The notes: generated from the sequence alone by a model not told the origin. A stretch of 36,634 nucleotides of DNA from Rhizophagus sp. LPA8_4_AMF (GCA_021464525.1 JADRCO010000347.1:1-36634); one strand, 5' to 3'; positions 11,996-25,522 are shown, counted from the stretch's first letter. Program-made: numbers and translations.

Positions 11996-12538
11996 TGAAT
12001 TAATTTTAAGTAGGGGAATTTAATAGAATCAAAATATAAAAAAAAAAGAAAAAAATAATTTTTCCTCATTGAGATGCAATGATATTCATTTTAATTGTAA
12101 TTTTTATTCATGATTGGAATAAATTAAAATTTTAGTAATGATATATTATTATATTAGGATGTGTTAACATAACATATATTGTGGCAAATGTGGCATAAGT
12201 TGGTTAAATTTCGGATATGTTTTTTATGGAAACAACACAACAATAAATATATATATTATATTCGGAAATTATGTTGTAATACATTCTCAATTTTGTGTTC
12301 TAATTTATTAAAACTAAATTCATTTGGATACTTATTTAAGTTTTTCTACATAAATTATAATAATAATGTAAAAAATATGCACCATTTACAGACAATGTTA
12401 ATGTTGTAAGTTTATTGGTTATAAAAAAATGTTTACTTTAAATTTAACCGACTGATCCCGTTGTAATGACCTGGTTATTTAAAAAAAGATTATAATGTAA
12501 ATATTCATTTTAAAAAGAACAACATATAAATAAATAAA
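11996..12538. other. Convergent 3' spacer between eRF3 and CCT epsilon
   Basis: A 543-base AT-rich interval between two converging genes, expected to hold both 3' UTRs and poly(A) signals (AATAAA-like sequences on both strands, e.g. near 12118 and 12532). The 76-codon open frame at 12179-12409 is low complexity and not supported. Confidence 0.6.
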
Positions 12539-14801
12539 TTATCTTACATCATCTATCTTAAGTATCATTTTTACGAGTTGAGTCGCCAACAAGAATTGTT
12601 GCCTTTTGGAAATAAGTGGATCATAAACAAATTGAACTTTCATATCTAAAAAAAAAAAAGATTAATAGCATTTTCTTTAGGAGGAAGAGCACAATTAAAT
12701 TATTACCATTAGATCCAGTTCCCATACAATCAATTCCTAATTGACTATTATTTTCATTTATTTGGCGCGATTTAATATCAGCCAATGTCTCTATTGGAGA
12801 GAGGCCAGAATTTTCCGCAAGTGCTAAAGGAGTCGCATCCAAAGCATTAGCGAATGCACGAACAGCATGTTGTTCAATGGACGATATCTTAATAAATAAA
12901 AATAATTAGGATTACGTAAATAAAATAATCAGAATTACACATGGTAAGACAAGAAAATCATTTGAATATTATATTACCTTATCAGCAGCTTGAGAGATGG
13001 CAAGTGAACAGCTGATTTCAGCAGCACCACCGCCATATACAACACGATTATCACGAACAAGATTACGTACAACACACAAAGCATCATGAATGGATCTCTT
13101 AGCCTCATCAATTATCTGCAACAAAAAATGAAATCATCACCAAAAACACGTTATATATAATACAACAATATGTAAGAAAAAGAAAGGATAGCTTCGCACC
13201 ATTTTGTTACTACCACGAACGAATACGGTAACGGCACGAGAATTTGAACACTCCTCAATAACAAGCATACGATCCTTTGTAGTACCGAAGGAAATCTCAC
13301 GAACATGACCGGCCTTACCAAGTTTCTCGGGCTTAAGATCCTCAAAACGGGGAACAATACGTCCTTTTGTAGCAATGGCAATAAGCTGTGTAAAGATAGT
13401 GATAACTGAAAATTATTATTCGATCAAACTTTACAATCCTAAAACGAACAAGTATATTAATATACCTCTATCTCAGGACCACCAACCCAACGGACAGCCG
13501 GTAACTCATTTTGCATCAACAAATGATTAGCTTCATCATCAAAACCCCACTGACAAATAACTAAATTAGCACCAGTATCTTTGACACGCTTAATCATTTC
13601 TTCAAATTTTTCTTTTTCATAATTTTGTAATTTTTTATATTCTTCGACAGAAGTAATATCTAATTTATGTTTAGTTTTTGGTTTAGGAGGCTCAAATGGG
13701 CATGTTAAAATAGCAATTTTAGCATCCCGTACTTCACGTGGCATTTGAGGATGTGACATATCTTTATCGATTACTACTCCTTGTACCAATTTAGTGTCTT
13801 CTAATGAACCTCCTACTTTTCCATCCACTTTAATCAATTCAAAATCAACATCTTTACGCTCCAAATCTGCTACTGATAATACTGCGTCAACTGCTATTTT
13901 AGCAAATTGTTCATGATATTTTGAAACTCTAACAGACGGAAAAAAAAAATAATTAATTGTTGGTAAGTTTCATTATTACTTTAAGATATTGATTAAATAA
14001 TATACTTGCATTTTACTTCCTAAACTTGTTTTTGCAGTTTTAAGTAAGCTTTCAGTATTGTCTTTGGCAAACTCTACTACATCAGAAATTTTATCCAAAT
14101 GCTCCACAGCAATTTTACACGCTCTCTCAAATCCATCTGCTATACGAATAGGATGAATACCCCGTTCCAAGAGAGTCTCAGTTTGTTCAAGAAGTGCACC
14201 CGCAAGAACTTAACAAAAATGAGATTTAACTAAATAATTTTTAAAAAGGAATGATACTATATAAAATGAAGCTTAAGTTTTTTTAACAAACATACCGACA
14301 ACACCGGTTGTTCCATCACCAATTTCATCGTCTTGAGATTTAGATAATTGAACCAATAACTTTGCAATCTGGTGCTCAACTTCCATTTGAGTCAAAATTG
14401 TTGCACCATCATTAGTAACGGTAATGTCTCCATCAGGTGATATTAGAATTTTGTCAAGACCTTGATTCAATTGTGGAAATACAAAATTGGGGTAGTAATA
14501 GTAATACGTTAATAATCAACATGATATTACATAAATTAATTTATAACACACCTCTAGGACCCAAAGAAGTCTTGATAATTGTAGCAACAGTTTTTGCAGC
14601 TAAAATATGGTACTATTATAAATAGGAACAAAAGTTATTGAATTGATCATACAGATCATTAAGCATCGAAAATAATTAAGCTAGTTTCACCTTTATAGCA
14701 TCAATACCACTAAGTCTACTTTTCTTTTGTTGTTCTCTTACAATGATAAAAGGTCGCCCATATTCGTCTGTCGCATAAACAGCACTCATATCCTTTGACA
14801 T
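12539..14801 (-). CDS. CCT5: T-complex protein 1 subunit epsilon (CCT5), 9 exons
   Basis: This is the epsilon subunit of the cytosolic group II chaperonin TRiC/CCT, which folds actin, tubulin and other proteins using ATP. Exons in transcript order: 14801-14691, 14612-14552, 14460-14296, 14208-14010, 13928-13466, 13385-13200, 13115-12978, 12887-12707, 12645-12539. The phases agree and give 536 residues (family about 540). It begins [18 protein letters not shown]. Nucleotide-site motifs are [16 protein letters not shown] (65-80) and [13 protein letters not shown] (104-116). The epsilon-type segments [18 protein letters not shown] and [20 protein letters not shown] are present, and it ends MILKIDDVR. 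The fourth intron must use a GC donor at 14009-14008 (gcaagt); the nearby GT donor would lead straight to a stop. The gene shares a short promoter region with the divergent kinase gene. Confidence 0.96.
14008..14009 (-). other. GC splice donor (GC-AG intron) in CCT epsilon
   Basis: Exon 4 reads ...GGA AGT AAA AT followed by gcaagtat. Joining AT to the A at 13928 gives ATA and restores the conserved [14 protein letters not shown] reading. Using the GT four bases downstream instead gives AGT TTC AAA ATA TCA TGA, a stop. The donor core gcaagt fits the known consensus for GC-AG introns. Confidence 0.85.
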
Positions 14802-15063
14802 GTTTACTGCTCACATCAGAATCAATTTTTTTTATCACAAAAGTTGATGACACAATCTTACACATTCACGTGATTCCGAGGTTGACGTATCTACAAATGC
14901 TGTGCGTATTTCTAGAATTCTGTTCTAAGGTATTAACCAAATAAAGTAGTAGAAAAGTTTTATTATGTTCACGTGATCGGGCTAATATACTCTAATATTG
15001 GCGAACAATTCAAAACCATTCAAATTTTGCTTTTGTCATAATACTTTGGTAAATTTTTTAAAA
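14802..15063. promoter_or_regulatory. Bidirectional promoter region with two TTCACGTGAT motifs
   Basis: 262 bases separate the divergent start codons of CCT epsilon (minus) and the kinase (plus). TTCACGTGAT occurs at 14865-14874 and 14968-14977, about 103 bases apart, each containing the CACGTG E-box core that bHLH factors (Cbf1/USF types) bind. The motif is nearly palindromic, so it could serve both directions. The factor involved is inference. Confidence 0.6.
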
Positions 15064-16838
<1,775 letters not shown>

Positions 16839-17039
16839 TTTAATTGTTGTTAAGAGTTTATTTAATAATTTTTTTTTATACACAGTATACAGTATGTATA
16901 TTATATGTATTTAGTTATAGTTGTATTTATATAATTTATTTATTTATTATAAAGTCCAAATTGAAAATTTGTATTATTAAGAAACTTTTTAAATTAAATT
17001 TAGTTACTGATTTATATACAATAATATATAATTTTGGCT

Positions 17040-17875
17040 TCGCGAGTCAAAAAAATCGCAATATACTATATCTAAGTGGTTTACCAAGATATATGCTATT
17101 AAAATAATGTTTGGTGAATTAATTGAAGTTTATTATTTAAAATTAATTAATAAAGGAACCAATATAACTAGAATTCTAAAGTATTAATATAGAACTATTC
17201 TTAATTCATGGTGTTCTGAAAAACTCATTAAGAATTGAATATTCGAGATACGAAGTAAGTTCCCTTCAAATTAATCGAATAAACTTCATAAACGATGCCA
17301 AAAAATATGGTAAAGATAATTGAGCACATACATACATGTAATAAGGCATCTTTTTATCATTTATACACCGAAGCTGTCATTCATGGACTGTTGTCCGAAA
17401 GATCTTGGATATTAAAATAATTATTATGAACGAATTTCTGCTTATCTGGACGAAGTATTATTATTAATGCAAGAAACCAAATTTATAATGAGGATTTAAT
17501 TATACAAATCAGTCAATATTAGAAAAACAACTTGTAATAACATTACATGTTATTGTTATAAGATATGCTTGAGCTCTTAAATTATCGACATATAGAAGAC
17601 TTGTAGAATATATAAGTCTTGTAATAAAAAAGTTTTTTTTTTTGTGATTTTGAAGATTTATCAATAAAAAAAAAACCGAAAATATTGGAAAATAATGAAT
17701 GCTTGTTATGATGAATTTTCATTGAAAGATATTTCATTTGGTAGATAATATGAATTGACATACCAAGAGCTAAATGGTGGGAAGATAGCATGATTTATAA
17801 TGAGCCAAATGTAAAGAACAAACAAGTACAAGCAGAAATTAACTACTATACATTACTTTGTGCTTTCAGTTAATG
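17040..17875 (+). pseudogene. Decayed partial copy of the ion-transport protein gene (paralogue of 19959-24447)
   Basis: This stretch is collinear with the middle of exon 3 of the intact channel gene but riddled with indels. Anchors, relic to gene: 17099-17120 is identical to 21079-21100 over 22 bases; 17236-17255 resembles 21321-21340; 17428-17455 matches 21534-21561 at 25 of 28 (ERISAYLDE versus KRVSAYLDE); 17545-17595 resembles 21800-21863; 17757-17798 resembles 22064-22106 (IPRAKWWED versus IPQIKRWED); 17830-17870 resembles 22165-22215. It is about 840 bases against about 1150 in the gene, with frame changes and stops throughout, so it is not translated as a channel. No counterpart of the first 1 kb or of the membrane region was seen. 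The open frame on the opposite strand at 17582-17791 is a shadow of this relic. Confidence 0.82.
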
Positions 17876-19001
17876 TGCATTTGAGATGGTTTCACTATTA
17901 TTTCATTAAATTCGTGCTATCAAGTAGTTCTAATGAATTGATATATAATACATTTATTTATACCTTGTCACCTTGAATTTCGCTCTTTATAAGGGAACAA
18001 CATGTATACTTATAGTATATTAAAATAACATCTACCGCATGATAGTAATGATAATTTGGCATACTTAATAATCTATTGATTTTTTTCAGGTGATTTTATC
18101 ATAAAAACCTATACAAAAATTTTAGAAGTTCTGAAAAAGAAATTGATTGAAAACTTGTTCAATGAATAAGTCAATATATTGTTCAATCCATTCAGTTTAT
18201 CTTTAATTGAATATTTTTATAAATAATCAACTAGTTCTTGAAGGAGTTCATCAATACTCAATACTATGAAATTTCTTAACCGATTTATGATTCATTACCA
18301 TAACTGATAAATAAAATGAACTTTATTAAATATCTACCGTATTTTGCGGGCCACAGTATCCCCCCTATGCACAGTACCCTACAAAAAAGAACTTCCATTT
18401 TCTACCTTAAAATAATTTAATAAATACCTAGGTATTACGCATAATAATACATAATTATTATGTAAGTACTCACGCAATAGTAGGGGGGGCCCGGGGTACT
18501 ATGGCTTCCATTATACGATAACTTACTTTAAATAAATATGGAAGACTGAGAACTTATATGAGTTAAAATGTCATTATTTCTTTTTATTGGAAGCCAAAGC
18601 TCGTCGTAAAAATAGACATAAAATGATTATATATTCATATATGCACGAATACTATTCAATTGTAATATCATAAGATTCATTATCATTTCAAAATTTCAAT
18701 ATAATTTTGGTTTAATATAGGGGTGAATTAAGATGTCTTTTTTAAAACACGAATTCAAAATATAATTACTTGATATAGATAAATTAAGTGGAGAACCCAA
18801 CTTAATTTGTATTGCGCCTCAAATTGGTGTATTAATGATATATCTCACTTCCCTGAGAGTAAGTGCATCGTTGTTTAAAAATAATTTGAGTACGTGTTAT
18901 TAAATGTGTTATGATTTTTACTGTCCAATCATAATTGATTAATCGTAAAAATAATACTATAAAAGCCACAATCAAGAAAAATGTGAATAAGGCCAATAAA
19001 G
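17876..19001. other. Gene-free AT-rich spacer
   Basis: About 1.1 kb with no supported gene. It contains one small inverted-repeat element candidate (18350-18505) and otherwise unremarkable AT-rich sequence. Some of it may be further, unrecognisably decayed sequence of the channel-gene copy to its left. Confidence 0.5.
18350..18505. repeat. 156-bp inverted-repeat element candidate
   Basis: GCCACAGTATCCCC at 18350-18363 is mirrored at 18492-18505 (complement reads GCCATAGTACCCCG). Inside are a GC-rich run (GGGGGGGCCCGGGG, 18483-18496) and a palindromic CATAATAATACATAATTATTATG centre. The GC-rich ends stand out sharply from the AT-rich surroundings. No target-site duplication was found, so the boundaries are provisional. 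Confidence 0.5.
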
Positions 19002-19870
19002 CCATATAATTCTAAATTAAAAAAAGGTGGCTGATATAATATGGCGATGCAGCATGATTTGAATAAATTAAAAAAATTTTAAAACCATCTTGTCGATTGT
19101 TTAAAATAGTAAGATTAAATGAAAATAGCTAATTTAATTAATGATACCTTTTATAACCTTTGCGGCACAGCTTATTAAATTATCGGGCAGTACAACATGA
19201 TTAATCGATTAACTTACTGATGGATTAATTAAATAATATTATTGTAAAGGATCACGCGTACAAAGACCAGTAAATGGAACATAATTTATAAGTAGTCTAC
19301 AGGTAAAAACGTCCCAATAAAATTTATTTGAAGGATAATTGAACATAGCAGAGCCAGTAAACATCATTGTTCAACTGTTCATTATCTTTGAGTATATATC
19401 CATTCTACAATACGTACGTGTCATTACATTAAAATGAATTGATGCTATATTTTAGTCCAATCAATAGGCTATCAGTAATAAATCCATATATTTCTAAATT
19501 ATAAAAAGAGGCTGATATAATGTGGCGATGTAACATCATTTAATTTGATCAATGCTTCGAATGATTGACTATACAAGAAATTAAGAAAATGAGGCGTCAT
19601 ATATCGTGGGGCAATGTTAACTTGTCGGTTAATTAAAGTAAAAATTAAATGAAATGTTATTATGTGGCATTACTTTTGCAAAAAAAAGAATTTTTGTTTA
19701 TATATTACGCACGTAAATCGGACAGTACAAGGATTTATCTTGTCAATTAATTAAAATAGATGAATTAAAAGAGCTTATCGAATAATACCAAAAATATAAT
19801 ATTTTTTTTAAAAATATCACGCGTGCAAGTCTTTTATTTCAGTATATAATGGACTATAAATATACGCCGT
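19002..19870. repeat. Diverged direct duplication upstream of the ion-channel gene
   Basis: Two units of about 480 and 380 bases carry the same anchors in the same order. CCATATA-TTCTAAATTA...GGCTGATATAAT-TGGCGATG lies at about 19002-19051 and 19484-19530. CTTGTCG-TT lies near 19089 and 19621. TCGG-CAGTACAA lies near 19183 and 19718. ATCACGCGT-CAA lies near 19251 and 19816, followed by CAGTA-TAATGG-like sequence. The second copy ends about 90 bases before the channel start codon. It is noncoding and probably contains the promoter. Confidence 0.7.
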
Positions 19871-19958
19871 AAACATAAAAGATAACAAAAAAAAAGAAAA
19901 TAATAATAATAAAATTCGAAAATATATCTTAAAAATTTTTACTTATCAATATTCAAAT

Positions 19959-22900
19959 ATGTCGGAAGGAATGTTAAGCTCATCAGATGCAGATAATATA
20001 ATTATTTCTACGGAAACCTCCGCATCTTGTATATTATCATTATTATCTTAAAAAATATTAATTTACTTTATACGTAATCTATTTTTTAACCAATCTATTT
20101 ATTTTTTAATAGCTTCTAAGCAACAGAATAGTGAAATATCGAGTAAGGCAAGGTGGCATTTAGCTATAAGCCTAGATGGATCATATATTCTTATATTCAA
20201 TAAATGTATGTATGGTATATAATTCAGATAAAATTGAGAATTTTATAATTTTTATTTTCCCTTCTTTTTTACTTTTTTAGATACGTTACAATTTAAAGTT
20301 ATTGAGAAGAAACGAAAAGACGAATTGTCTGGAGAGAAATTTTTTCAAGTTGATAAAAGTTATTTTCTAAATACTGAAATGAAAAATCTTGAAAATCAAC
20401 AATATCCTTTATTTCAAACTGCATTATCGAGTCTTGTTGAATATCCTAACGAACAAATTATCTTTATCGCAATATCATTGGTGGAAAAAAGTGATATGTT
20501 GGTCGATCCAAAAAATCAACAGCATGGTAAAACATTAATTTATCGCATGGTAAAAGATGATTCAGGATCATTCAACAATTTAGAAAAATATGGAGAATAT
20601 CAAATAGGTGGAATTGTTAGATTTGTTCATTCAAATGAACCTGCAAGAATATGGTGCCTTATTTTTAATTCGAAAGGAATTTTTAGATATACATATGATA
20701 GTAAAAATAATTCTTCAAAGAAAAACATTCCAAGGCATTTTTTATATCCGAAATTACTTGAAGATGAACTAACTAATTTATACAATATTAACCCTTGTTT
20801 GGAAAGAATAGAAGCGTGTCTTTTTGATCATTACTTTGTGATTGAACAATATAAAGAAGGCATCCAGGCGATACAATTATTTAATTTAATCACAATGGAA
20901 ATGGAACAAATTTTTCAAGAACGATTATTTAAATTTTCATATAAAAAGTTTTCTAAACCAATTTTCTCAATTTCTCGAAATAAACTTCTTATAATGTTTT
21001 CTACAGGTATTGATTATGTTTTAATATTTCTTATTGAGAGTGGTTTGGAGATAGCTTGTAAAAGTTTTGGAGATGATGTTAAAATAATGTTTGGTGAATT
21101 TACTAAAGGAGATGAAGAATTAATGTTAATTATTAAAGAACCAAAAAAAAACCATGCAACAATCATAATTTGGAACTTATTTAGTTCAGCTAAAAATCAT
21201 ATTCAATATCATGAAGGTGATGATAGTTTTATTACAATAAAAGACCATACAGAAATTAAATCTTACAACTCAAGATGTTCTGGAGATCTATTAACAGTTG
21301 ATGCTAATGGGAAAGTTACTTCAATATTTGAGACATGGAGTTCAAAAGAAGAGGAGGAATCACAAAGTGATTTTTATTGTAAATTAATCCCCGAGGATAA
21401 AAGTTCATATATGATGCCAAAAAAGCATGCTAAAAATCATCCAGCACATATTATTTACCGTCGTAAAAAAGATCCTTCAGATGAAAGACCGTTGGTCAAT
21501 AATAAAGAACCTTGGGTGGTAGATCATAATTATAAACGAGTTTCTGCTTATTTGGACGAAGAAGAAACAATTCAATTAATTATTGGAAGAACTACGGTTC
21601 AAATTTGGCAAGGAAATAAAGATGATGTATTTCTCGAATATATTTGGTCAAATAAAACAAAACCAGGCGATAATGATGAAGAAGATACATTAAATATTGA
21701 AGAATTAGATGTTGGAGAAAGATCTTTTTACCTAAAAGTTTATTGGACTTGTAAAGGTATTAAGGAAGAAGCTATAATTAGATGGCCATACCCGGATGGA
21801 CATGTTACTGCTATAAGACATGCTTGTGAAGCTCTTGCTCATTTAAATTATCGAAAATATAGACCCGTAGGACATAAAAAAAATCATAAGTTTGTAAAGT
21901 TAATGAATAGAATTTCTCTTGTAATTTGGAGATTTATTAAGAAAAAACCAGATGCTTGGAAATTAATAGGTGTTCGTTATGATGTTATGAGGAACATTAT
22001 CATTGGAGGTTCTACATTTCTTGTGAAATATATTTTATTTGGCGAAAAAGATACGCATTACTTGCACATTCCACAAATTAAGCGATGGGAAGATGACAAA
22101 ATTTATGTCAAAGAAAAAATTGTAGAACAAAATGTGGAGAGCATACAAGATTGGTATGAAGAAATAAACGATAAATTAACTGACTTACAAGTTGCGATTC
22201 GTTTCTGTTCAAAAGGTAATTCTTTTTTTTTTGATTAAACTAAATTTAAAGTCTAAATGAATGAATAAAATTTTTTTTTTCTAGACAGGCGCATTGATCG
22301 TCATGTTGTTATCGTTGGATATCTTTTAGAATATTATACTAACAACGCGGTTCAGAATATTGGATGGTTAATTACTGTTTCCAAAGCAATTCCGGAATTA
22401 TATAAACATAAATTGTTAGGTAAGTTTAACCATTCATATATGTTAATATATTAGAAATTTATATTAATAAATACAAAGATTCAAATAATTTAAATATTAT
22501 TCATCTAGGTTATTATGCTAAGGAAATATTTTATAAGAAGTGTTTTTTTGGAATGGAAATGTCATATAATATTGATTATAGAGATGTTATACCTTATGAA
22601 ATTGAAAAAAAGAGAAAAAAAAAACAAAATTTTATTGCATTCTCTCCAAACACAAAATTAGTTGTTAAAGAAACACATCGTCGATTTGATTTAAAATATC
22701 TTCGAGAAAAATATATAGAAATTTATACTGCGATATATCAATATATTTTTCCGAATCCTTTTAGAAAAATCCCACCTCAAATAAGAATTGTACCTTTATA
22801 TGAATTTGCTACAAGTGAAATTGTAGAAGGGCAATTGAAAGATCAAAAGAGTAATCCGCAATCATCCTTTTCAAAATTATTTTACTTAATATTTGTTCCT

Positions 22901-24447
22901 CGAGGTTATTTATCACAAATATCAGAAAAACTTAGTCCATTTGTTAAAATTATTAGAGCTGAAAAAGATAATAACGTATTTAATAATCCAACGATGGAAG
23001 CTGCAATTAATTATAGATGGGTTCCAGCAAGAAATTATTTTCTTCGACTTTACGTGCTTTTTATTTTATATGCAACTTGTTTTGCTGTTGTATGCGGATT
23101 TTATCTTTCTCATGTTAGAATGACGGGGCATCTTAATAATTTTATATTAGTTTTGATAGTTTATTTTTATTATTTGGGATTTTTCTTAATATTTGTAGAA
23201 TACAGACAACTAGTTCATCTTGGATGGAAGAATTATATTAATTTTTTCAATATTTTTGATTTATTTGCTCTTATTTCTCCATTAGTTGTAATGTCTATAT
23301 TTATCATAAAATCATATAAATTTTCAAATGGATTCGCAGATGTAGTTACAACTCAAGAAATAACTGTCGCAATTTCTTTTACTATGTTAATTCTCTGGTT
23401 TGAATTTGTAAGTATCTGATATCTATGTAAACAATAATTATTATTACCGATATGATATTAATATCCCATATTTATTTTGAATTCTAGATTTTATATCTTC
23501 GTTTGATATCAGGTATCAGTAACTTATATTATTATATGCTAAAATAATTTTTTTTTAGTGTCATTGTTCGTAAGTGAATTTATCCTCATTCGTTTCTTTT
23601 TTTTTTAGAGACTGCAAGATACATATTTATTATTTTAAATATTTTGGAAAAATCGTATATTTTTCTCTTATTTATGTTTTTGGTACTTGCAGCTTTTGCT
23701 CATTCAATGTAAGTTTAATTTACTTAATTCTGTACTTTACGAGAAAAAATAATAATATAATGTATCTTATATCTGTTATATAGGTTTATTTTATTACAAC
23801 ATCCGACTTTTACAAACGTTACACAAAAATCTGATACATATTCATTAAAAAATTCTAAATCGAATAAACCTATAGATGTTACTGTGACAAAGGATTTTGA
23901 TCCGAATAGTAGATTGGATAATCCAAATTCAAATTTTCTTGATTCATTAATTTCATCTTATTTTTGGTTGAGCGGAAGTTACGTACAAAATGATACTTGG
24001 GATTTTTGGCCTGTAGAAACTTTAACGTTACTTGCCAGTATCTTTGTGGTAACAGTTTTACAAAATATGTTCATTGCTTTTATGGGGTGAGTAAAAATTA
24101 ATAATATACGGTATAAATAAAATTTATTTAACTAAATTTATATTTATTTTAGTGGAATTTATTCTGAAGCAGATACGCAAGCAAATAATGCTTTATTAAG
24201 ATTTAGAGCAGAAAGTGTTTCGGATTATGAAGCATTGGATGATATACATTTTTTACCTTTAGAACCAGATCCGAAATATATTTTTTATTTAGGTGTACCA
24301 TCATGTTTAAACACTTGGAAAGAAATAAGTGATAAAAAAAAGGATATTAAATTATATAGTAAATATGAAGAAAAAATTGCGGAAGTTAAAGATTTATTTG
24401 TTGAAAAAAATTTAATTGTTAAAAATACATTATGGGATTGGGAATAA
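19959..24447 (+). CDS. Ion-transport-domain protein with propeller-like N-terminal region (9 exons)
   Basis: Exons: 19959-20028, 20113-20205, 20281-22215, 22285-22419, 22509-23407, 23488-23512, 23609-23708, 23784-24086, 24153-24447; phases agree and give 1284 residues. The first 600 or so residues are soluble; near the start, WHLAISLDGSYILIFNK resembles a WD/beta-propeller blade, and beta-rich segments follow. The C-terminal third is a six-helix ion-channel domain: hydrophobic segments at roughly 922-944, 955-975, 992-1012, 1029-1052 and 1055-1090, then a pore-helix-like FLDSLISSYFWLSG (about 1137-1150) and a last helix about 1163-1185 (SIFVVTVLQNMFIAFMGGIY). This architecture recalls TRP-like members of the ion_trans superfamily. 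S4 is poor in regular Arg spacing, so voltage gating is not evident. Exon 6 is only 25 nt. Ion selectivity cannot be told. A decayed copy lies at 17040-17875. Confidence 0.85.
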
Positions 24448-25294
24448 TGAATCTAACTATGATACAATATAATTTTATTTAAAGTTTACTTTGTAATAAA
24501 ACAATTTTTGTAGAAATTGTTGAAAAAGTAATAAATTAATAATATTTTATTATTTGATATCCAATACCAAATCTCAAGAAAAATAAAATCTAAACATTTA
24601 AAAAGAAAAATTTTTTTGTCTATATTAAACCATTTTTGTTTAATAAAGTTAATTAGTAAGGTATGCGGCTGAAAATTTTTGTTATTAATTGCATTATTTA
24701 TTCTTTAATCTAGTTGTTCTCATAAATCAACACGATAATCTTCAACACCAGACTGACAAATTATCGGTATCTTGGAAATATCTGAACATTATAATATTTC
24801 TGAAAACTATAAGCCTTAAATCATGAAATGGCCTGTTATGCATTGAATCTTACGTAATGGTTCAAATACACAAGGATATTTTTTTTGCGAGCTAAATATT
24901 TGTAAATATAAGTATATATGAAGGGATCCTAGCGAGAGCTTTCCAGAAAGATCAGTAAACTTCTAATAATAGTCTGATGTTTTCCAGACAAACGATTTTC
25001 AATCTTGCTAACCCATTTTTGAGTGGTTCAATAAGGTTGTATTCTGGATTAATTATCTAAACAGCATTAACTGTATGCTGATTTTAGTTAGAGTAATTAC
25101 ATTAAACAGCATTAGCTGTATGCTGATTTTTTGTTAGAGTAATTGCATTGCACCTAAGATTTACTTGTAAATTTGTAGGAAGGATAGTCCTAATGCGATG
25201 GTGTCTATATAATAATTCTTTTGATCTGTTTAAAATTCTAAATTTGAAGTTCATATCATTAATGATATTGTCGAAAATATTTATGACAAGTTTA
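24448..25294. other. 3' flank of the ion-channel gene, no gene seen
   Basis: AT-rich sequence with AATAAA-type signals soon after the stop (e.g. near 24495 and 24529), so the 3' UTR probably ends here. It contains a 45-bp tandem repeat (listed separately). Nothing coding was recognised. Confidence 0.55.
25059..25149. repeat. 45-bp tandem duplication
   Basis: Two adjacent copies, 25059-25103 and 25104-25149, begin AAACAGCATTA-CTGTATGCTG and end GTTAGAGTAATT-CATT; they differ at three or four positions, including one T insertion. Each copy contains CAGCAT...ATGCTG, an 18-19 base hairpin. Confidence 0.85.
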
Positions 25295-25522
25295 TTAGTT
25301 TTTACAGCTCATCAAAACATGACATCGAAGTAACATGTTTATTAAAACAGTTTCATTGTTAAAACTGTCATCCCCCCTGACCTCCTCCTCCTCCAAAATC
25401 TCCTTAGCTTGGGAATATAAGTCCAACGCTTCTAATCTTTCATTGTCTAAATTTTCCAACCGCTCATTCTTCTTTTTTAACCCATTTATAATGCATCCAT
25501 ATTCAGGATTTTCCTGATGTGA
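25295..25522 (-). pseudogene. Open 75-codon coiled-coil fragment
   Basis: This frame is open between stops but has no obvious start. It contains LKKKNERLENLDNERLEALD and AKEILEEEE, a clear heptad-like charged helix with codon use less AT-skewed than the surroundings. It may be the tail of a protein whose other parts have decayed, possibly the same minus-strand transposon relic seen at 26880-28138, but I see no sequence link that proves it. Not recognised as a known family. Confidence 0.35.

Noticed and set aside
12179..12409. 76-codon plus-strand open frame between eRF3 and CCT epsilon
   Set aside because: Low-complexity Asn/Tyr/Lys composition in a convergent 3' spacer; chance frame.
13990..14010. 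GT donor at 14005 for CCT epsilon intron 4
   Set aside because: It puts the next exon into a frame with a stop within six codons; the GC donor four bases upstream restores the conserved sequence.
17582..17791. 69-codon minus-strand open frame
   Set aside because: The opposite strand here is the channel-gene relic, so this is an antisense shadow.
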